A stretch of 64,000 nt of DNA, taken from contig DFIU01000015.1 of the NCBI GenBank assembly GCA_002371465.1, positions 20,785 to 84,784 of the forward strand, in the 5' to 3' direction. The translations under genes were made by a program, and so were the position numbers. Under the pieces are notes generated by a model. That model had not been told where the DNA came from, made no database searches, and saw nothing but the letters and a program-made list of their open reading frames with translations. Positions within the stretch are counted from its first letter, which is position 1. Each line of letters starts with the position of its first letter. Of this stretch, positions 24,969-34,084 are shown one piece after another. The DNA comes from Lachnospiraceae bacterium UBA3689. GTDB taxonomy: Bacteria; Bacillota; Clostridia; Lachnospirales; Lachnospiraceae.

Positions 24969-25595
24969 TTATATGACTGCCCGCATTAATTTTGTCTTAT
25001 GAAGGACAAAGATGCTCAGATCCATGAAGAGGTGGGCGATCAGGGTACTGACGATGACGCCGTTTGATTTCAGCAGAAACTGAACATGAAAGCCATACCA
25101 GCAGACTGTAGCGGAATAGGCAGCCATCAGGATGAGAAGCGGAAGATTGCTTAAGACCCCGCTGATCATGCGCCTGAAATCCTGAACCGTAAAGTCGAAG
25201 AATACAAACCGGCCGACAGCAAGGGTGATGAAATAAAGAATCATTTCATTGTAATTGGTATCCTGATAGACAAAGCGGATATACAGAAGAATCAGGACGA
25301 CATAGATCGCGCTGACCAGGCGGACCGAAGCTTTCTGTTCCGGATCAATGTGCGTGAGACGAACCAGGATTAAATCCATCCAGGCAGTCAGGATGACAGA
25401 CATGATGATGAAGAGCAGAAGAAAGACGTCCTGATACTTATTCCAAATGGCGGCAACTTCAGGCATCCGATCGTCGATGATGTAATAAAGCCCCAGGAAA
25501 AAGAGGATGGAGGTGCTGGAAAAGACCATTTCATAGAAACTCTCGATCAGGATATGGGGGTGCTTTTTCAGCCGATGAGAGGTTTCTCCATCCAT
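24969..25595 (-). CDS. Multi-spanning membrane protein; true start probably upstream
   Basis: From the first ATG (25595) the product is 208 aa with about six membrane helices (VFSSTSILFFLGLYYIIDD, VFLLLFIIMSVILTAWMDL, LVSAIYVVLILLYIRFVY and others). I do not recognise the family. The reading frame stays open upstream and encodes what looks like a real extension: TYYLEHYFNFRNAGNFLLVS, then another hydrophobic helix (LIAVLTIIIIAAKIQQ). That extension has no ATG, GTG or TTG before the in-frame stop near 25766. AGAGGTG near 25765 lies 7 bases before an ACG codon at 25757. See findings. Confidence 0.75.
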   Translation of the reverse strand: MDGETSHRLKKHPHILIESFYEMVFSSTSILFFLGLYYIIDDRMPEVAAIWNKYQDVFLLLFIIMSVILTAWMDLILVRLTHIDPEQKASVRLVSAIYVVLILLYIRFVYQDTNYNEMILYFITLAVGRFVFFDFTVQDFRRMISGVLSNLPLLILMAAYSATVCWYGFHVQFLLKSNGVIVSTLIAHLFMDLSIFVLHKTKLMRAVI

Positions 25596-25775
25596 GGATG
25601 GAGGAAGATTCTGATTCTGGCGGAGGATGACCGCCTGCTGGATTTTAGCTGCGATGATAATGATGGTCAGGACCGCAATCAGTCCGATGAACGATACCAG
25701 GAGAAAGTTCCCGGCGTTGCGGAAGTTGAAGTAGTGTTCAAGATAATAGGTACCCGTATGGACTCACCTCTTTTA

Positions 25776-25784
25776 TGGTATAAT
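25776..25784 (+). promoter_or_regulatory. Extended -10 promoter upstream of alcohol dehydrogenase
   Basis: TGGTATAAT at 25776-25784; no good -35 is seen, as is usual for extended -10 promoters. A terminator-like hairpin follows within 20 bases of the expected start. Confidence 0.55.
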
Positions 25785-25802
25785 TGAATAAACTTGAAAT
25801 GT

Positions 25803-25842
25803 GAGGATCTTCGGCTCTATCTGGCGTCAGGATCCTCTTTTT
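25803..25842 (+). terminator. Terminator-like hairpin in the alcohol dehydrogenase leader
   Basis: GAGGATC (25803-25809) pairs with GATCCTC (25831-25837), followed by five Ts. It lies between the extended -10 promoter and the gene at 25891, so it would end most transcripts early unless overcome. Confidence 0.7.
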
Positions 25843-25890
25843 GAAACAATTAAGAAGTATAGCACCCATATGTGAAAAATTGGAGGACAC

Positions 25891-27072
25891 ATGGAAAATT
25901 TTGTGAGTTACACCCCGACCAAAGTATTTTTTGGAAAAGGAACCGAACTGGAAGCCGGTCAGCACGTCCGTGAATTTGGCGGTAAGAAGGTCTTTGTCGT
26001 CTACGGCGGCGGAAGCGCCGTCCGGTCCGGTCTGATCGGCCGCATCGAAGAGTCCTTGAAGCAAGAAGGGCTTGCCTTTGAGGAATTTGGCGGAGCCAAG
26101 CCCAATCCGACCCTGGACCATGCCAGAGAGGGAATTAAAAGGGCGATCGCCTTTGGGGCGGACTTCATTCTCGCTGTCGGCGGCGGAAGCGCCATCGATA
26201 CGGCAAAGGCGATCGCGCACGGAACGGCAAATGCCGGAACAGACATCTGGGAGATCTGGAACGGCAGGGCAAAACTGGACAAGTCCATGCCGGTTGCTGC
26301 CATCCTGACCATCCCGGCAGCGGGATCGGAGATGAGCGACTCCGCCGTTCTGACGGACGTTGAACACGATCAGAAGAGGGGACTTAGCACGGAGTTCAAC
26401 CGCTGCGTCTTTGCTATCATGAATCCGGAACTGGCGATGACTCTGCCCAAGTACCAGCTGGCAGCCGGCGTTACGGATATCATGATGCACACCATGGAGC
26501 GCTATTTCATTCCGGGCAGCCGCTGTGATCTGACCGATGAGATCGCGGAGGGACTTTTAAGAACCGTCATTAAAAATGGCCGCAGGATCATGGCGGATCA
26601 GACCAATTATGACGCCATGGCGGAGATCATGTGGAGCAGCTCCATTTCCCACAACGGTCTGACCGGTTTAGGTCGAAAGAAGGACTTCTCGGTTCACGCC
26701 CTGGGTCAGGCGATCGGAGGCAAATGGGACTATACCCACGGCGCGACCCTGTCCGCAGTCTGGGAGGCATGGGCACGCAGCCTCTATCGGGAAGAGGGGG
26801 CGCTTCCGCGCTTCGCCAGATACGCCAGAATGGTCTGGGGAGCCAGTTCACCGGATGATCTGACGGCGGCAGAGGAAGGGATCAGCGTTACCGTGGCATT
26901 TTTCCACGAGCTGGGTATGCCGATCACGATAACAGAACTGGGCGTGACGCCGACTGATGAGGAGTGCGAAGAACTGGCAGCTGAAGCGACCCGGGGAGAT
27001 ACCCGGAAGCTGACCCGGATCAAACCCCTGGGACAGAAAGAGACGGCTGAAATTTTCCGCAACGCGAGATAA
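25891..27072 (+). CDS. Iron-containing alcohol dehydrogenase
   Basis: A group III (iron-type) dehydrogenase, BDH/YqhD-like, reducing aldehydes to alcohols with NAD(P)H. The dinucleotide-binding motif is FVVYGGGSAVRSG (near residue 34), then ILAVGGGSAIDTAKAI. Metal ligands are in DIMMHTMERYF and the conserved pair in SVHALGQAIGGKWDYTHGA. It is 393 aa, family-typical. A butanol- or ethanol-forming role in fermentation is likely, but the substrate cannot be fixed. TTGGAGG precedes the ATG. The leader contains a terminator, so expression may be controlled by attenuation. Confidence 0.94.
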   Translation: MENFVSYTPTKVFFGKGTELEAGQHVREFGGKKVFVVYGGGSAVRSGLIGRIEESLKQEGLAFEEFGGAKPNPTLDHAREGIKRAIAFGADFILAVGGGSAIDTAKAIAHGTANAGTDIWEIWNGRAKLDKSMPVAAILTIPAAGSEMSDSAVLTDVEHDQKRGLSTEFNRCVFAIMNPELAMTLPKYQLAAGVTDIMMHTMERYFIPGSRCDLTDEIAEGLLRTVIKNGRRIMADQTNYDAMAEIMWSSSISHNGLTGLGRKKDFSVHALGQAIGGKWDYTHGATLSAVWEAWARSLYREEGALPRFARYARMVWGASSPDDLTAAEEGISVTVAFFHELGMPITITELGVTPTDEECEELAAEATRGDTRKLTRIKPLGQKETAEIFRNAR

Positions 27073-27084
27073 CGAAGGGACCCT

Positions 27085-28248
27085 ATGACAGAAACAAAGA
27101 AATGTCCGTACGCAAAGAAGTGCGGCGGCTGCAGATACATCGGAACGGACTATGATAAGACGCTGAAGCGAAAATTGAGCAAAATGAAGACTCTGATGGG
27201 ACAGCTTGCCCCGGTCGAGGAGATTGTCGGCATGGAGGATCCCTACCACTACCGCAATAAGGTCCATTGGGCGTTTGCCCATGTCTGGGACGGCAAACGG
27301 ACCCGGCATGAGGCGGGCATCTACGCGGAGGGCAGTCACAAGGTCATTCCGATTAAAGAGTGTCTGATTGAAAATGAGGAGGCGGATGCCATTATCCGGG
27401 ATATCGTCCTCATCGCCCGCCGCTATAAAATGAGAATCTACGACGAGGACACAGGCGAGGGGCTGCTCCGTCATGTCCTCGTGCGCACGGCTCATACGAC
27501 CGGGCAGATCATGGTGGTGCTGGTTCTCAGCTCTCCGGTCATGCCCGGCAAGAATAACTTTGTCAAACTTCTCAGGAAGAATCACCCCAGGATCGAGACC
27601 ATCGTCATCAACGTCAATGATCAGAAGACATCCATGATTCTGGGCGAGCGGGAATCCAATGCCTACGGTAAGGGCTATATTGAGGACGAACTCTGCGGAA
27701 AAAGGTTCCGCATTTCCTCCAAGTCCTTCTATCAGATCAACTCCCTGCAGACGGAAAAACTTTACCGCGAGGCGATCGCCTGGGCGAATCTGACCGGGCA
27801 GGAGACGGTTGTCGACGCTTACTGCGGAATCGGTACGATCGGGATCTGCGCTTCCGATCAGGCAAAAGAAGTGATCGGCTGTGAATTAAATCCGGATGCC
27901 GCCAGGGACGCCATCAGCAATGCCAAACGAAACGATGTCAAAAACCTGCGCATTTTCCATGAAGACGCGGAAGACTTCCTGACGCAACTGGCAGCGGAAG
28001 GGAAGAAGACGGATGTCATTTTCCTCGATCCGCCCAGGAGCGGTTCAACGGAGACTTTTTTAAAGGCAGCTGCCGCGACTTCTCCCAAGAGGCTTGTCTA
28101 TATTTCCTGCGGTCCGGAATCCCTGGTCAGGGATCTGAAAGTTTTAAAGAAGCTGGGCTATGAGGCGGAAAGAGCCAAAGCTTTTGACCTCTTCCCCTTC
28201 ACCGATCACACGGAAAATCTGGTGCTGCTGACGAAAAAGCAGAAGTAA
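27085..28248 (+). CDS. RumA/TrmA-type RNA (uracil-5-)-methyltransferase, short form
   Basis: A 387-residue paralogue of the methyltransferase at 16921. It begins directly with the iron-sulfur cysteines Cys7, Cys13 and Cys16 (CPYAKKCGGC), without the N-terminal TRAM domain. The SAM fold has VVDAYCGIGTIGICA, the target motif is FLDPPRSGSTE, and the catalytic Cys is in YISCGPESLVRD. The fourth cluster ligand is probably in KECLIENEE. It starts 12 bases after the alcohol dehydrogenase gene, so it may be cotranscribed. Two family members suggest division of labour between 23S sites. Confidence 0.92.
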   Translation: MTETKKCPYAKKCGGCRYIGTDYDKTLKRKLSKMKTLMGQLAPVEEIVGMEDPYHYRNKVHWAFAHVWDGKRTRHEAGIYAEGSHKVIPIKECLIENEEADAIIRDIVLIARRYKMRIYDEDTGEGLLRHVLVRTAHTTGQIMVVLVLSSPVMPGKNNFVKLLRKNHPRIETIVINVNDQKTSMILGERESNAYGKGYIEDELCGKRFRISSKSFYQINSLQTEKLYREAIAWANLTGQETVVDAYCGIGTIGICASDQAKEVIGCELNPDAARDAISNAKRNDVKNLRIFHEDAEDFLTQLAAEGKKTDVIFLDPPRSGSTETFLKAAAATSPKRLVYISCGPESLVRDLKVLKKLGYEAERAKAFDLFPFTDHTENLVLLTKKQK

Positions 28249-28329
28249 AATGCTGAACGGCAAGATAAGTCCTGAAGTTTATGGTTTCAGCTGTTTATGT
28301 TAAAGTACAGGGAGATAAGGAGAACTCTG

Positions 28330-29232
28330 ATGTCAAAAAAATATCGTGTTGCCGGAGATAAAAAGTTTCAATGCAAAGCATTCAATACCGCAGATACCGG
28401 CTCATTCAAGAACCGCGAAGAAGCGGAAAAGGAACTGACAGCTAACAAAGAGAAGATTGTTGCCCTGCAGGAAAAGCTGTATGCAGAGAAGAAAGAAGGC
28501 TTTGTGTTTATTTTTCAAGCCATGGACGCGGCGGGGAAAGACGGCACGATCAAAGCTGTTTTGGACTGCCTTTCGCCGCATGGCGTGAAGGAAGCGGCCT
28601 TTAAGGCGCCAAGTAGGACCGAACTGGCACATGATTATCTTTGGCGGATCGCAGCGCAATTACCGGAAAAAGGTGAGATTGCAATCTTCAATCGCAGTCA
28701 TTATGAAGATGTTTTGGTGGGGAAGGTACATAAGCTTTATGAAAATTATGCCTGGGCAGATCGTATCGATCGGGATAAGATCATCAGCAATCGCTATAAG
28801 GATATCCGACATTTTGAAGAGTATCTCTATCACAACAGCATACGGGTCGTGAAAATATTTCTGAATGTGAGCAAAGAAGAACAGGCAAAACGCTTCCTTT
28901 CCCGCCTGGAGGAGAAAGAGAAGAATTGGAAGTTCAGCATCGGAGATATGAAAGAACGTCAATATTGGGACGAGTATCAGCAGGCGTTTGAAGATGCGAT
29001 CAATCGGACAGCAACGGATCATTGCCCATGGTATATCGTTCCAGCAGACCATAAATGGTATATGCGCTGGCTGGTGTCGAAAATTCTGCTGGATAATCTG
29101 GAAGAAGCCCATCCTCATTGGCCGAATGTTCCGACCGGAGATCTTGCACAATTCGCCGATTGTGAGAAGGAGCTTAAAGAGGAGCTGGGAACGAAAGATA
29201 TCCCGGAAACAGAAGAACTGGCGCAACGTTGA
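28330..29232 (+). CDS. Polyphosphate kinase 2 family protein
   Basis: Transfers phosphate between polyphosphate and nucleotides (PPK2). Walker A is AMDAAGKDGTIKAVL (near residue 67), the Walker B-like motif is IFNRSHYEDVLVGKVH, and the lid has NRYKDIRHFEEYL. The tail with PWYIVPADHKWYMRW is conserved. At 300 aa it is a one-domain form; such forms often phosphorylate NMP or NDP, but class I versus III cannot be settled here. The ATG at 28330 follows AAGGAG by 7 bases. The next gene begins 9 bases after its stop. Confidence 0.93.
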   Translation: MSKKYRVAGDKKFQCKAFNTADTGSFKNREEAEKELTANKEKIVALQEKLYAEKKEGFVFIFQAMDAAGKDGTIKAVLDCLSPHGVKEAAFKAPSRTELAHDYLWRIAAQLPEKGEIAIFNRSHYEDVLVGKVHKLYENYAWADRIDRDKIISNRYKDIRHFEEYLYHNSIRVVKIFLNVSKEEQAKRFLSRLEEKEKNWKFSIGDMKERQYWDEYQQAFEDAINRTATDHCPWYIVPADHKWYMRWLVSKILLDNLEEAHPHWPNVPTGDLAQFADCEKELKEELGTKDIPETEELAQR

Positions 29233-29241
29233 GGGAAAAAC

Positions 29242-30936
29242 GTGGACTTAATCCTTGAAAGGAAAACATCACATAAGCCGGGATGGTTTTTGTTTGCGGT
29301 ACTTGCGGCGGCAGCGGCAGTGGTTCCCTATCTGACTGCTCAGGTGTATTTCATGGAGCCGGATGATTATCTCATCAATTACATCGCAAACGGGTCCTAC
29401 GGCTTTGAGGGGAGCGCGCATATCGCCCGCTACATGAGGATGCCGGTCGGCTATTTTCTCAAGGGGCTTTACCATGTGACGACGGCGGTAAACTGGTATG
29501 CCTGGATGCTGTTGTCCCTGATCATGGCAGCTTTCTTTTGTTACGATCTGTTGATCTGGCGCCGCACGCGTCAGATCGTCCTGCTGATCCTGCTGACTGG
29601 CATGGAGGTTGCGTCTGTACGATGGTTTTTTACCTACACCGTAGCGGCTTTCCTTCTGGGCGGGGCCGGTATGCTTTTACTGTACACAGCACTTATGAAG
29701 AAGAAAGCCCGCTATGCGGCAGCTGCTTCTTTGTTTCTTTGGGGATGCTGGTGTCTGCGGACGGACGCCCTGCTTCCGGCAGTTGCAGTCGGTCTCCCGC
29801 TGGCGGCAGCGGCACTGTACAGACAGGTCGTTTTTGAAACCGGGCATGCGGAATCTTTGGGAAAGAGGTTCAGACCTTTGCGCATACCGGCTGTTACTTT
29901 CCTGCTTTTGACAGCGCTTCTGCTCGGCATAACGCAGATCCATGAGCGCTGGGCTTATTCCTTCTCACCCTGGAGGCAGCAGGTGAAATTTGATCAGGCA
30001 AGGGTGAGGATCACGGATTATCCGATGGTTGACTATAACAGCCATCAGGAGGCGTTTGAGAGGGCGGGGCTGTCTGCCCTTGATTATCAGATGATCTGCA
30101 GCTGGGAGTTCGCGGACCGGACAGTCTTTACACCAAAAGCTCTCGCCGCAGCGGGAAATGTGACAACGGCAGATGCCGCGCTTGGGTCCGGATGGTCTTA
30201 TACGAAAACGGCTCTGCAAGGAAGCGGATGGATGATCTTTTTGGCGCCCCTGCTTATCTATCTGGCGCTGTTGATCCTGTACCGGAACTGTCATTGGAAA
30301 AACGGGCTCGCTGTTTTGTTCATCACTTACCTGCTGTTTGCTGCGCTGCTGGTCGTGCGGATGCGCTTTGTGCTGAGGGTCTCCGTGCCGATTACATATA
30401 TCAACGCAGTAATGCTCTTTGCGCTGGCAGATGCTAAAAAGAAGAGCCGGAGCAGGCTGTTTGTGGTCGGGGCGCTTGCTGTTGCAGTTCTTGCCGGAAT
30501 GGTTTTTATCCGCCAGGTCAACAGGGAATTTCCCTATCCCAAGCGTGCCGTAAGCGATGAGAGCTATCGGGCTCTGACCGATGAGATTGCCGGACATCCG
30601 GAAAGGTTATATGTGATTCATGGCGCCATGATTTCCAATCTGTACTATTATAACCACCCGGTACGTACCGTTCTGACGACGGATACTTTCCGGAATATCG
30701 CCCGTACCGGCAGCTGGGATTCCTTTTCGGTGAGATATTTCAACCAGGTGAGCCGCTATATCGATGAGCCGGAAAGTCTGCTGCTTTCCATGCGTACCGA
30801 TCCGGATGTTCGTTATGTTGATACCGATGCGGGGCTGATCAGCGCCTTTTGGGAAGAACATACCGGACTTAAGAGCGATCCGGAGGTGCAGACTTTTGAC
30901 GCAATCCCGTATAAGATATATGATTTCAGCGTGTAA
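29242..30936 (+). CDS. GT-C-like membrane protein, putative glycosyltransferase
   Basis: A 564-residue protein with about ten membrane helices (the first at about 14-34). YFMEPDDYLINYIANGSYGF, between helices 1 and 2, carries an acidic Asp-Asp pair where GT-C glycosyltransferases have their catalytic aspartate. A soluble C-terminal region (from about 410) follows. It starts at a GTG 9 bases after the PPK2 gene, with GAGGG upstream. It would use a lipid-linked sugar donor to modify wall polymers or proteins at the outer face. That is inference from topology; no named family is recognised. Confidence 0.8.
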   Translation: MDLILERKTSHKPGWFLFAVLAAAAAVVPYLTAQVYFMEPDDYLINYIANGSYGFEGSAHIARYMRMPVGYFLKGLYHVTTAVNWYAWMLLSLIMAAFFCYDLLIWRRTRQIVLLILLTGMEVASVRWFFTYTVAAFLLGGAGMLLLYTALMKKKARYAAAASLFLWGCWCLRTDALLPAVAVGLPLAAAALYRQVVFETGHAESLGKRFRPLRIPAVTFLLLTALLLGITQIHERWAYSFSPWRQQVKFDQARVRITDYPMVDYNSHQEAFERAGLSALDYQMICSWEFADRTVFTPKALAAAGNVTTADAALGSGWSYTKTALQGSGWMIFLAPLLIYLALLILYRNCHWKNGLAVLFITYLLFAALLVVRMRFVLRVSVPITYINAVMLFALADAKKKSRSRLFVVGALAVAVLAGMVFIRQVNREFPYPKRAVSDESYRALTDEIAGHPERLYVIHGAMISNLYYYNHPVRTVLTTDTFRNIARTGSWDSFSVRYFNQVSRYIDEPESLLLSMRTDPDVRYVDTDAGLISAFWEEHTGLKSDPEVQTFDAIPYKIYDFSV

Positions 30937-31062
30937 TCTTGTCAAAAGCGAACAGGAGCAGTCTCTATTTTCAGAGGACTTGCTGATCGGACGCTTGAGA
31001 AGTGGAAAGAATAAAACGAGACTGAAAGATAGAGAATCAAAAGACGAGGGTGTGAGGGAATC

Positions 31063-32358
31063 ATGAAGATTTTCTGCTGGGAAAAGAACTTATTGGGATG
31101 GATCGAGAAACATTTTACCGGTATTGCCGTTGCACTGATTGTGCTGCTGTCTCTTTTGATCAGATATGTGAATCGGGGCTTTGTCTCAACTGATGCATTG
31201 ACCTTTACGCTTCCCTGGTATGACCAGATCCAGAATGCAGGGGGACTTGCCGCTCTTAAGTCCCAGGTGGGCGATTATAATCTGCTCTACCAGTTCCTGA
31301 TTGCTCTGATGACCTATCTGCCCTTTAGTTCGATTGCCAAGTATAAGGCGCTGTCGATTCTGTTTGATTACGCTCTGGCGTATGCCGTCGGGAAGTTTGC
31401 CTTCCTCTTGGTGAAACCATACATTACTGAAAAGAAGAGCGCGGGTGCGAGTGGTGGAATTCTCTACGGTATTGTGGCGGATGAAAGAACTTTCGTCTTA
31501 CTGGTTGCTTCCGCTGTCTGTATGATGCCGAGCGTGATCATGAATTCGTCTCTCTGGGCGCAGTGTGATTCTATCTATACATTTTTTATTGTCTGGGCGT
31601 TGATTGCTTTATTTAAGGATCAAGATATCCTGTCCATGATCATGTTGGGGTTCGCTTTTTCCTTTAAGCTGCAGACGATATTTGTCCTGCCATTTTTCCT
31701 GATCTGGTATTTTTACAGGAGAAGGTTTTCGGTGCTGAATTTTCTGCTTATCCCTGTGGTAATGATCGTCACATCCCTGCCTGCAGTGGTCTATGGGAGA
31801 TCCGTTTTCGATACCTTCCGCATCTATTTCGGCCAGACGGACACCTACCATTTCATGGCGATGAATATTCCAAATATATGGCTTTTGATGGGCGGAAATT
31901 ATGATTATAACAAGAAGCCTGCTGTGTTTGTCACGATTGCTGTGTTTATTTTTCTCGTCTGGGTACTCCGGTGGCGCAAAGATCTGCTGGATACGCCGAA
32001 GAGCGCCCTATCCGTCATGTGCTTCACCTGGTGGACCGCTCTGATGTTTCTGCCGGGCATGCATGAAAGATATGGCTATTTGCTGGATGTTATGCTTCCT
32101 CTTGCAGCTCTTGCCGAAGGGGTCTCCCTCAGGATGCACCGCGCCGCAGGCAGCGCGCCGGTCCGCCTTGCCGGATACTGGATCATTGCCATTCTCCAAC
32201 AGATTGTCAGCCTGATCACATATAGTAAATATCTGTTCGGCACGGTATACAGTCCCGGTCCGCTCTCAATCCTGTACATGGGGATGTACGGCTGCTTTGC
32301 CTGCCTGCTGTTCGGAGGGGAGAGGAAAGGAATCAGTATTGGAAACCCTGAAAACTGA
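31063..32358 (+). CDS. Multi-spanning membrane protein, possible mannosyltransferase-like
   Basis: A 431-residue protein with about ten helices. The first loop has GFVSTDALTFTLPWYDQIQ, with Asp residues placed as in GT-C enzymes, and FLIWYFYRRRFSVLNFLLIP and FLPGMHERYGYLLDVMLPLA follow. The motif with MHERY near the C-terminus is frequent in PMT/GT39-like and GT87-like bacterial proteins. It is 126 bases downstream of a second GT-C-like protein, so the pair may build one glycan. No signal for the substrate exists in the sequence. Confidence 0.8.
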   Translation: MKIFCWEKNLLGWIEKHFTGIAVALIVLLSLLIRYVNRGFVSTDALTFTLPWYDQIQNAGGLAALKSQVGDYNLLYQFLIALMTYLPFSSIAKYKALSILFDYALAYAVGKFAFLLVKPYITEKKSAGASGGILYGIVADERTFVLLVASAVCMMPSVIMNSSLWAQCDSIYTFFIVWALIALFKDQDILSMIMLGFAFSFKLQTIFVLPFFLIWYFYRRRFSVLNFLLIPVVMIVTSLPAVVYGRSVFDTFRIYFGQTDTYHFMAMNIPNIWLLMGGNYDYNKKPAVFVTIAVFIFLVWVLRWRKDLLDTPKSALSVMCFTWWTALMFLPGMHERYGYLLDVMLPLAALAEGVSLRMHRAAGSAPVRLAGYWIIAILQQIVSLITYSKYLFGTVYSPGPLSILYMGMYGCFACLLFGGERKGISIGNPEN

Positions 32359-32562
32359 ATCAATCGATAAGATTAAAAGATCATAGAGACCGAGATTCTC
32401 TGCTCTAGTTCGACCCGGAGGAAGGAAATTTACAACGATTCTGGATATATCGAATAGCCTGAACCGGAAATCTGAATGGGACTGACTTAATCGTCTTTTT
32501 CCGTCAGTCTGTACATCATAGAGAAAGGTAGCCGCTCTTTTAGCCACAAAGGAGGTATGTTT

Positions 32563-33120
32563 ATGTCTGAACTTGAATTGCTGAAGGATAGGTTTCTGTC
32601 CAATCCCACACGTCATGCAGGGATAGACTGGGAGGCAGTTGAGAGCTGTCTTAGTAACAATCCGCAAGCGCTTGATCTTCTAAGCCGTATGGAGGAGAGC
32701 GGGGGCGAACCGGACACGATCGGTTTTGAAGATGGAACGGATCGGCTGATCTTTTGTGACTGCGCTAAAGAATCTCCTGCCGAACGGCGGAGCCTATGCT
32801 ACGACGATACAGCTCTTTTGAAACGGAAAAAGAATCCGCCTGTCGGGAGCGCGATGCACCAAGCGCAGGCGATGGGGCTTGAATTGATGACAGAGGACCT
32901 TTATCGCAGACTGCAAAAGCTGGGGGAATTTGATCTGAAAACTTCATCCTGGATCATGACTCCGGATGAGATCCGGCAAAAAGGCGGAGCCCTATTTTGT
33001 GAAAGACGATACGGAGCAGTATTTATCTTCCACAATGGGGCTGATTCTTATTATGCTTCCAGGGGCTGGAGAGGATATTTCACTTGCAAAGCGAAAGGAT
33101 TGAGCGAAAGGACAGGATAA
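32563..33120 (+). CDS. DUF4256 family protein
   Basis: A 185-residue protein of a conserved family without known function. Diagnostic stretches are ESGGEPDTIGFEDGTDRLIF, CDCAKESPAERRSLCYDDTA, KTSSWIMTPDEIRQKGGALF and FHNGADSYYASRGWRGYF. Most of it looks alpha/beta with no signal peptide or membrane helix, so it would be cytoplasmic. ATG 32563 is used because GGAGG (32551-32555) is 7 bases away, while ATG 32557 nearly touches it. The 200 bases upstream hold no gene. It opens an accessory patch with several orphan genes. Confidence 0.9.
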   Translation: MSELELLKDRFLSNPTRHAGIDWEAVESCLSNNPQALDLLSRMEESGGEPDTIGFEDGTDRLIFCDCAKESPAERRSLCYDDTALLKRKKNPPVGSAMHQAQAMGLELMTEDLYRRLQKLGEFDLKTSSWIMTPDEIRQKGGALFCERRYGAVFIFHNGADSYYASRGWRGYFTCKAKGLSERTG

Positions 33121-33198
33121 AGGTACCATCCGCTTTCCTTATGGAAAGATTGATCCAAAACTGATAACAAAGAAAAGTCTTTGTCAAAGGCGAAATCA

Positions 33199-33621
33199 AT
33201 GGTATCGGATTTTGATAAGGGGCGGGATACAAAAAAGTTCTTCAGAATCCAGATCTACGATACATTTTATTTAAATATCGGGGATCGGGGATACTACTGT
33301 TTTCTGGCAATTACGGCGCAGGACTGGACGAGAAAAGATCGGACAGGAATTAACCAGATGGAACTTTTGACGGACAGGGCGGAAGCTGCTAATTTTTATG
33401 ATTTCATGGAGACGTATTATGTGGACGCATCCTGGTCGCCAAATTCGCGGCACGGCGTCCACACGAGCGACGCTCCGGAGCTGGACGCCGACATTCGCCG
33501 GGTCAATGGGAACCCTCTGATTTATACGGACTATGACCGGTCGCTCAAGGCAGAGGATATGGTCGAGTACTGCAAGACCACAGATGATGACTCTCTTTCG
33601 GCTTTTAAGACAGCTTTCTAA
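33199..33621 (+). CDS. Hypothetical protein
   Basis: A 140-residue acidic protein, not recognised. FFRIQIYDTFYLNIGDRGYY and FLAITAQDWTRKDRTG look like beta strands; the C-terminus is charged and helical (DYDRSLKAEDMVEYC). The frame opens at a TTG (33181), but the ATG at 33199 is the first normal start; its ribosome site AAAGGCG is weak. Codon use looks like that of the neighbours. It is close behind DUF4256 and convergent with the small membrane protein gene, ending 5 bases from it. Confidence 0.6.
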   Translation: MVSDFDKGRDTKKFFRIQIYDTFYLNIGDRGYYCFLAITAQDWTRKDRTGINQMELLTDRAEAANFYDFMETYYVDASWSPNSRHGVHTSDAPELDADIRRVNGNPLIYTDYDRSLKAEDMVEYCKTTDDDSLSAFKTAF

Positions 33622-33626
33622 CTTTC

Positions 33627-33827
33627 TTAGCTGTACTTTGATAGTGAGGAGAAGAAGATGGCTATGGCAATCAATAATAGTGACAGGGGTAACGCTCTGG
33701 CAATCAGTTCTTCAGGGATAAAGCTGCTGAATAGGCAAAAGCATACCAAGTAAATCGCAATGATTAAAAAAAATATTGCCAGAGCGCATTTGCTGATAAA
33801 CATGATTTTCTTTTCCAGCTCTTCCAT
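33627..33827 (-). CDS. Small two-helix membrane protein
   Basis: A 66-residue protein with a charged N-terminus (MEELEKKIMFISK) and two hydrophobic helices (CALAIFFLIIAIYLVCFCLF, LPLSLLLIAIAIFFSS). GGGGAG lies 8 bases before the ATG, which supports translation. It resembles many small accessory membrane proteins and toxin-like peptides in shape, but there is no partner gene beside it to suggest a toxin system. No function assigned. Confidence 0.6.
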   Translation of the reverse strand: MEELEKKIMFISKCALAIFFLIIAIYLVCFCLFSSFIPEELIARALPLSLLLIAIAIFFSSLSKYS

Positions 33828-34084
33828 CGTAGCACTCTCCCCTCGAATGAAATGACTGCTCCTAATCTGCAGCTATGAGATAATTTAACTATACGCCTTG
33901 ATAGGTTATAAATAAACACCCAAATTTGGTGCGGTGAAAATTCTCCAATCGAAGATTCAGGTTGATGCAGATACCCAGTGATTCGACTGATGTATGTTAT
34001 GTCTCAGGCAGACAAATTCGTTGAATGTACTCAGTTCCTATTACAATCTAGGAATATCCTTTCTGCGATTCATCAAAGTAGAAT

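Noticed and set aside
25738..26490. 250-codon frame antisense to the alcohol dehydrogenase
   Set aside because: Opposite a clear enzyme gene, with biased composition and no ribosome site. Its end overlaps the membrane-protein start region but does not supply its missing start.
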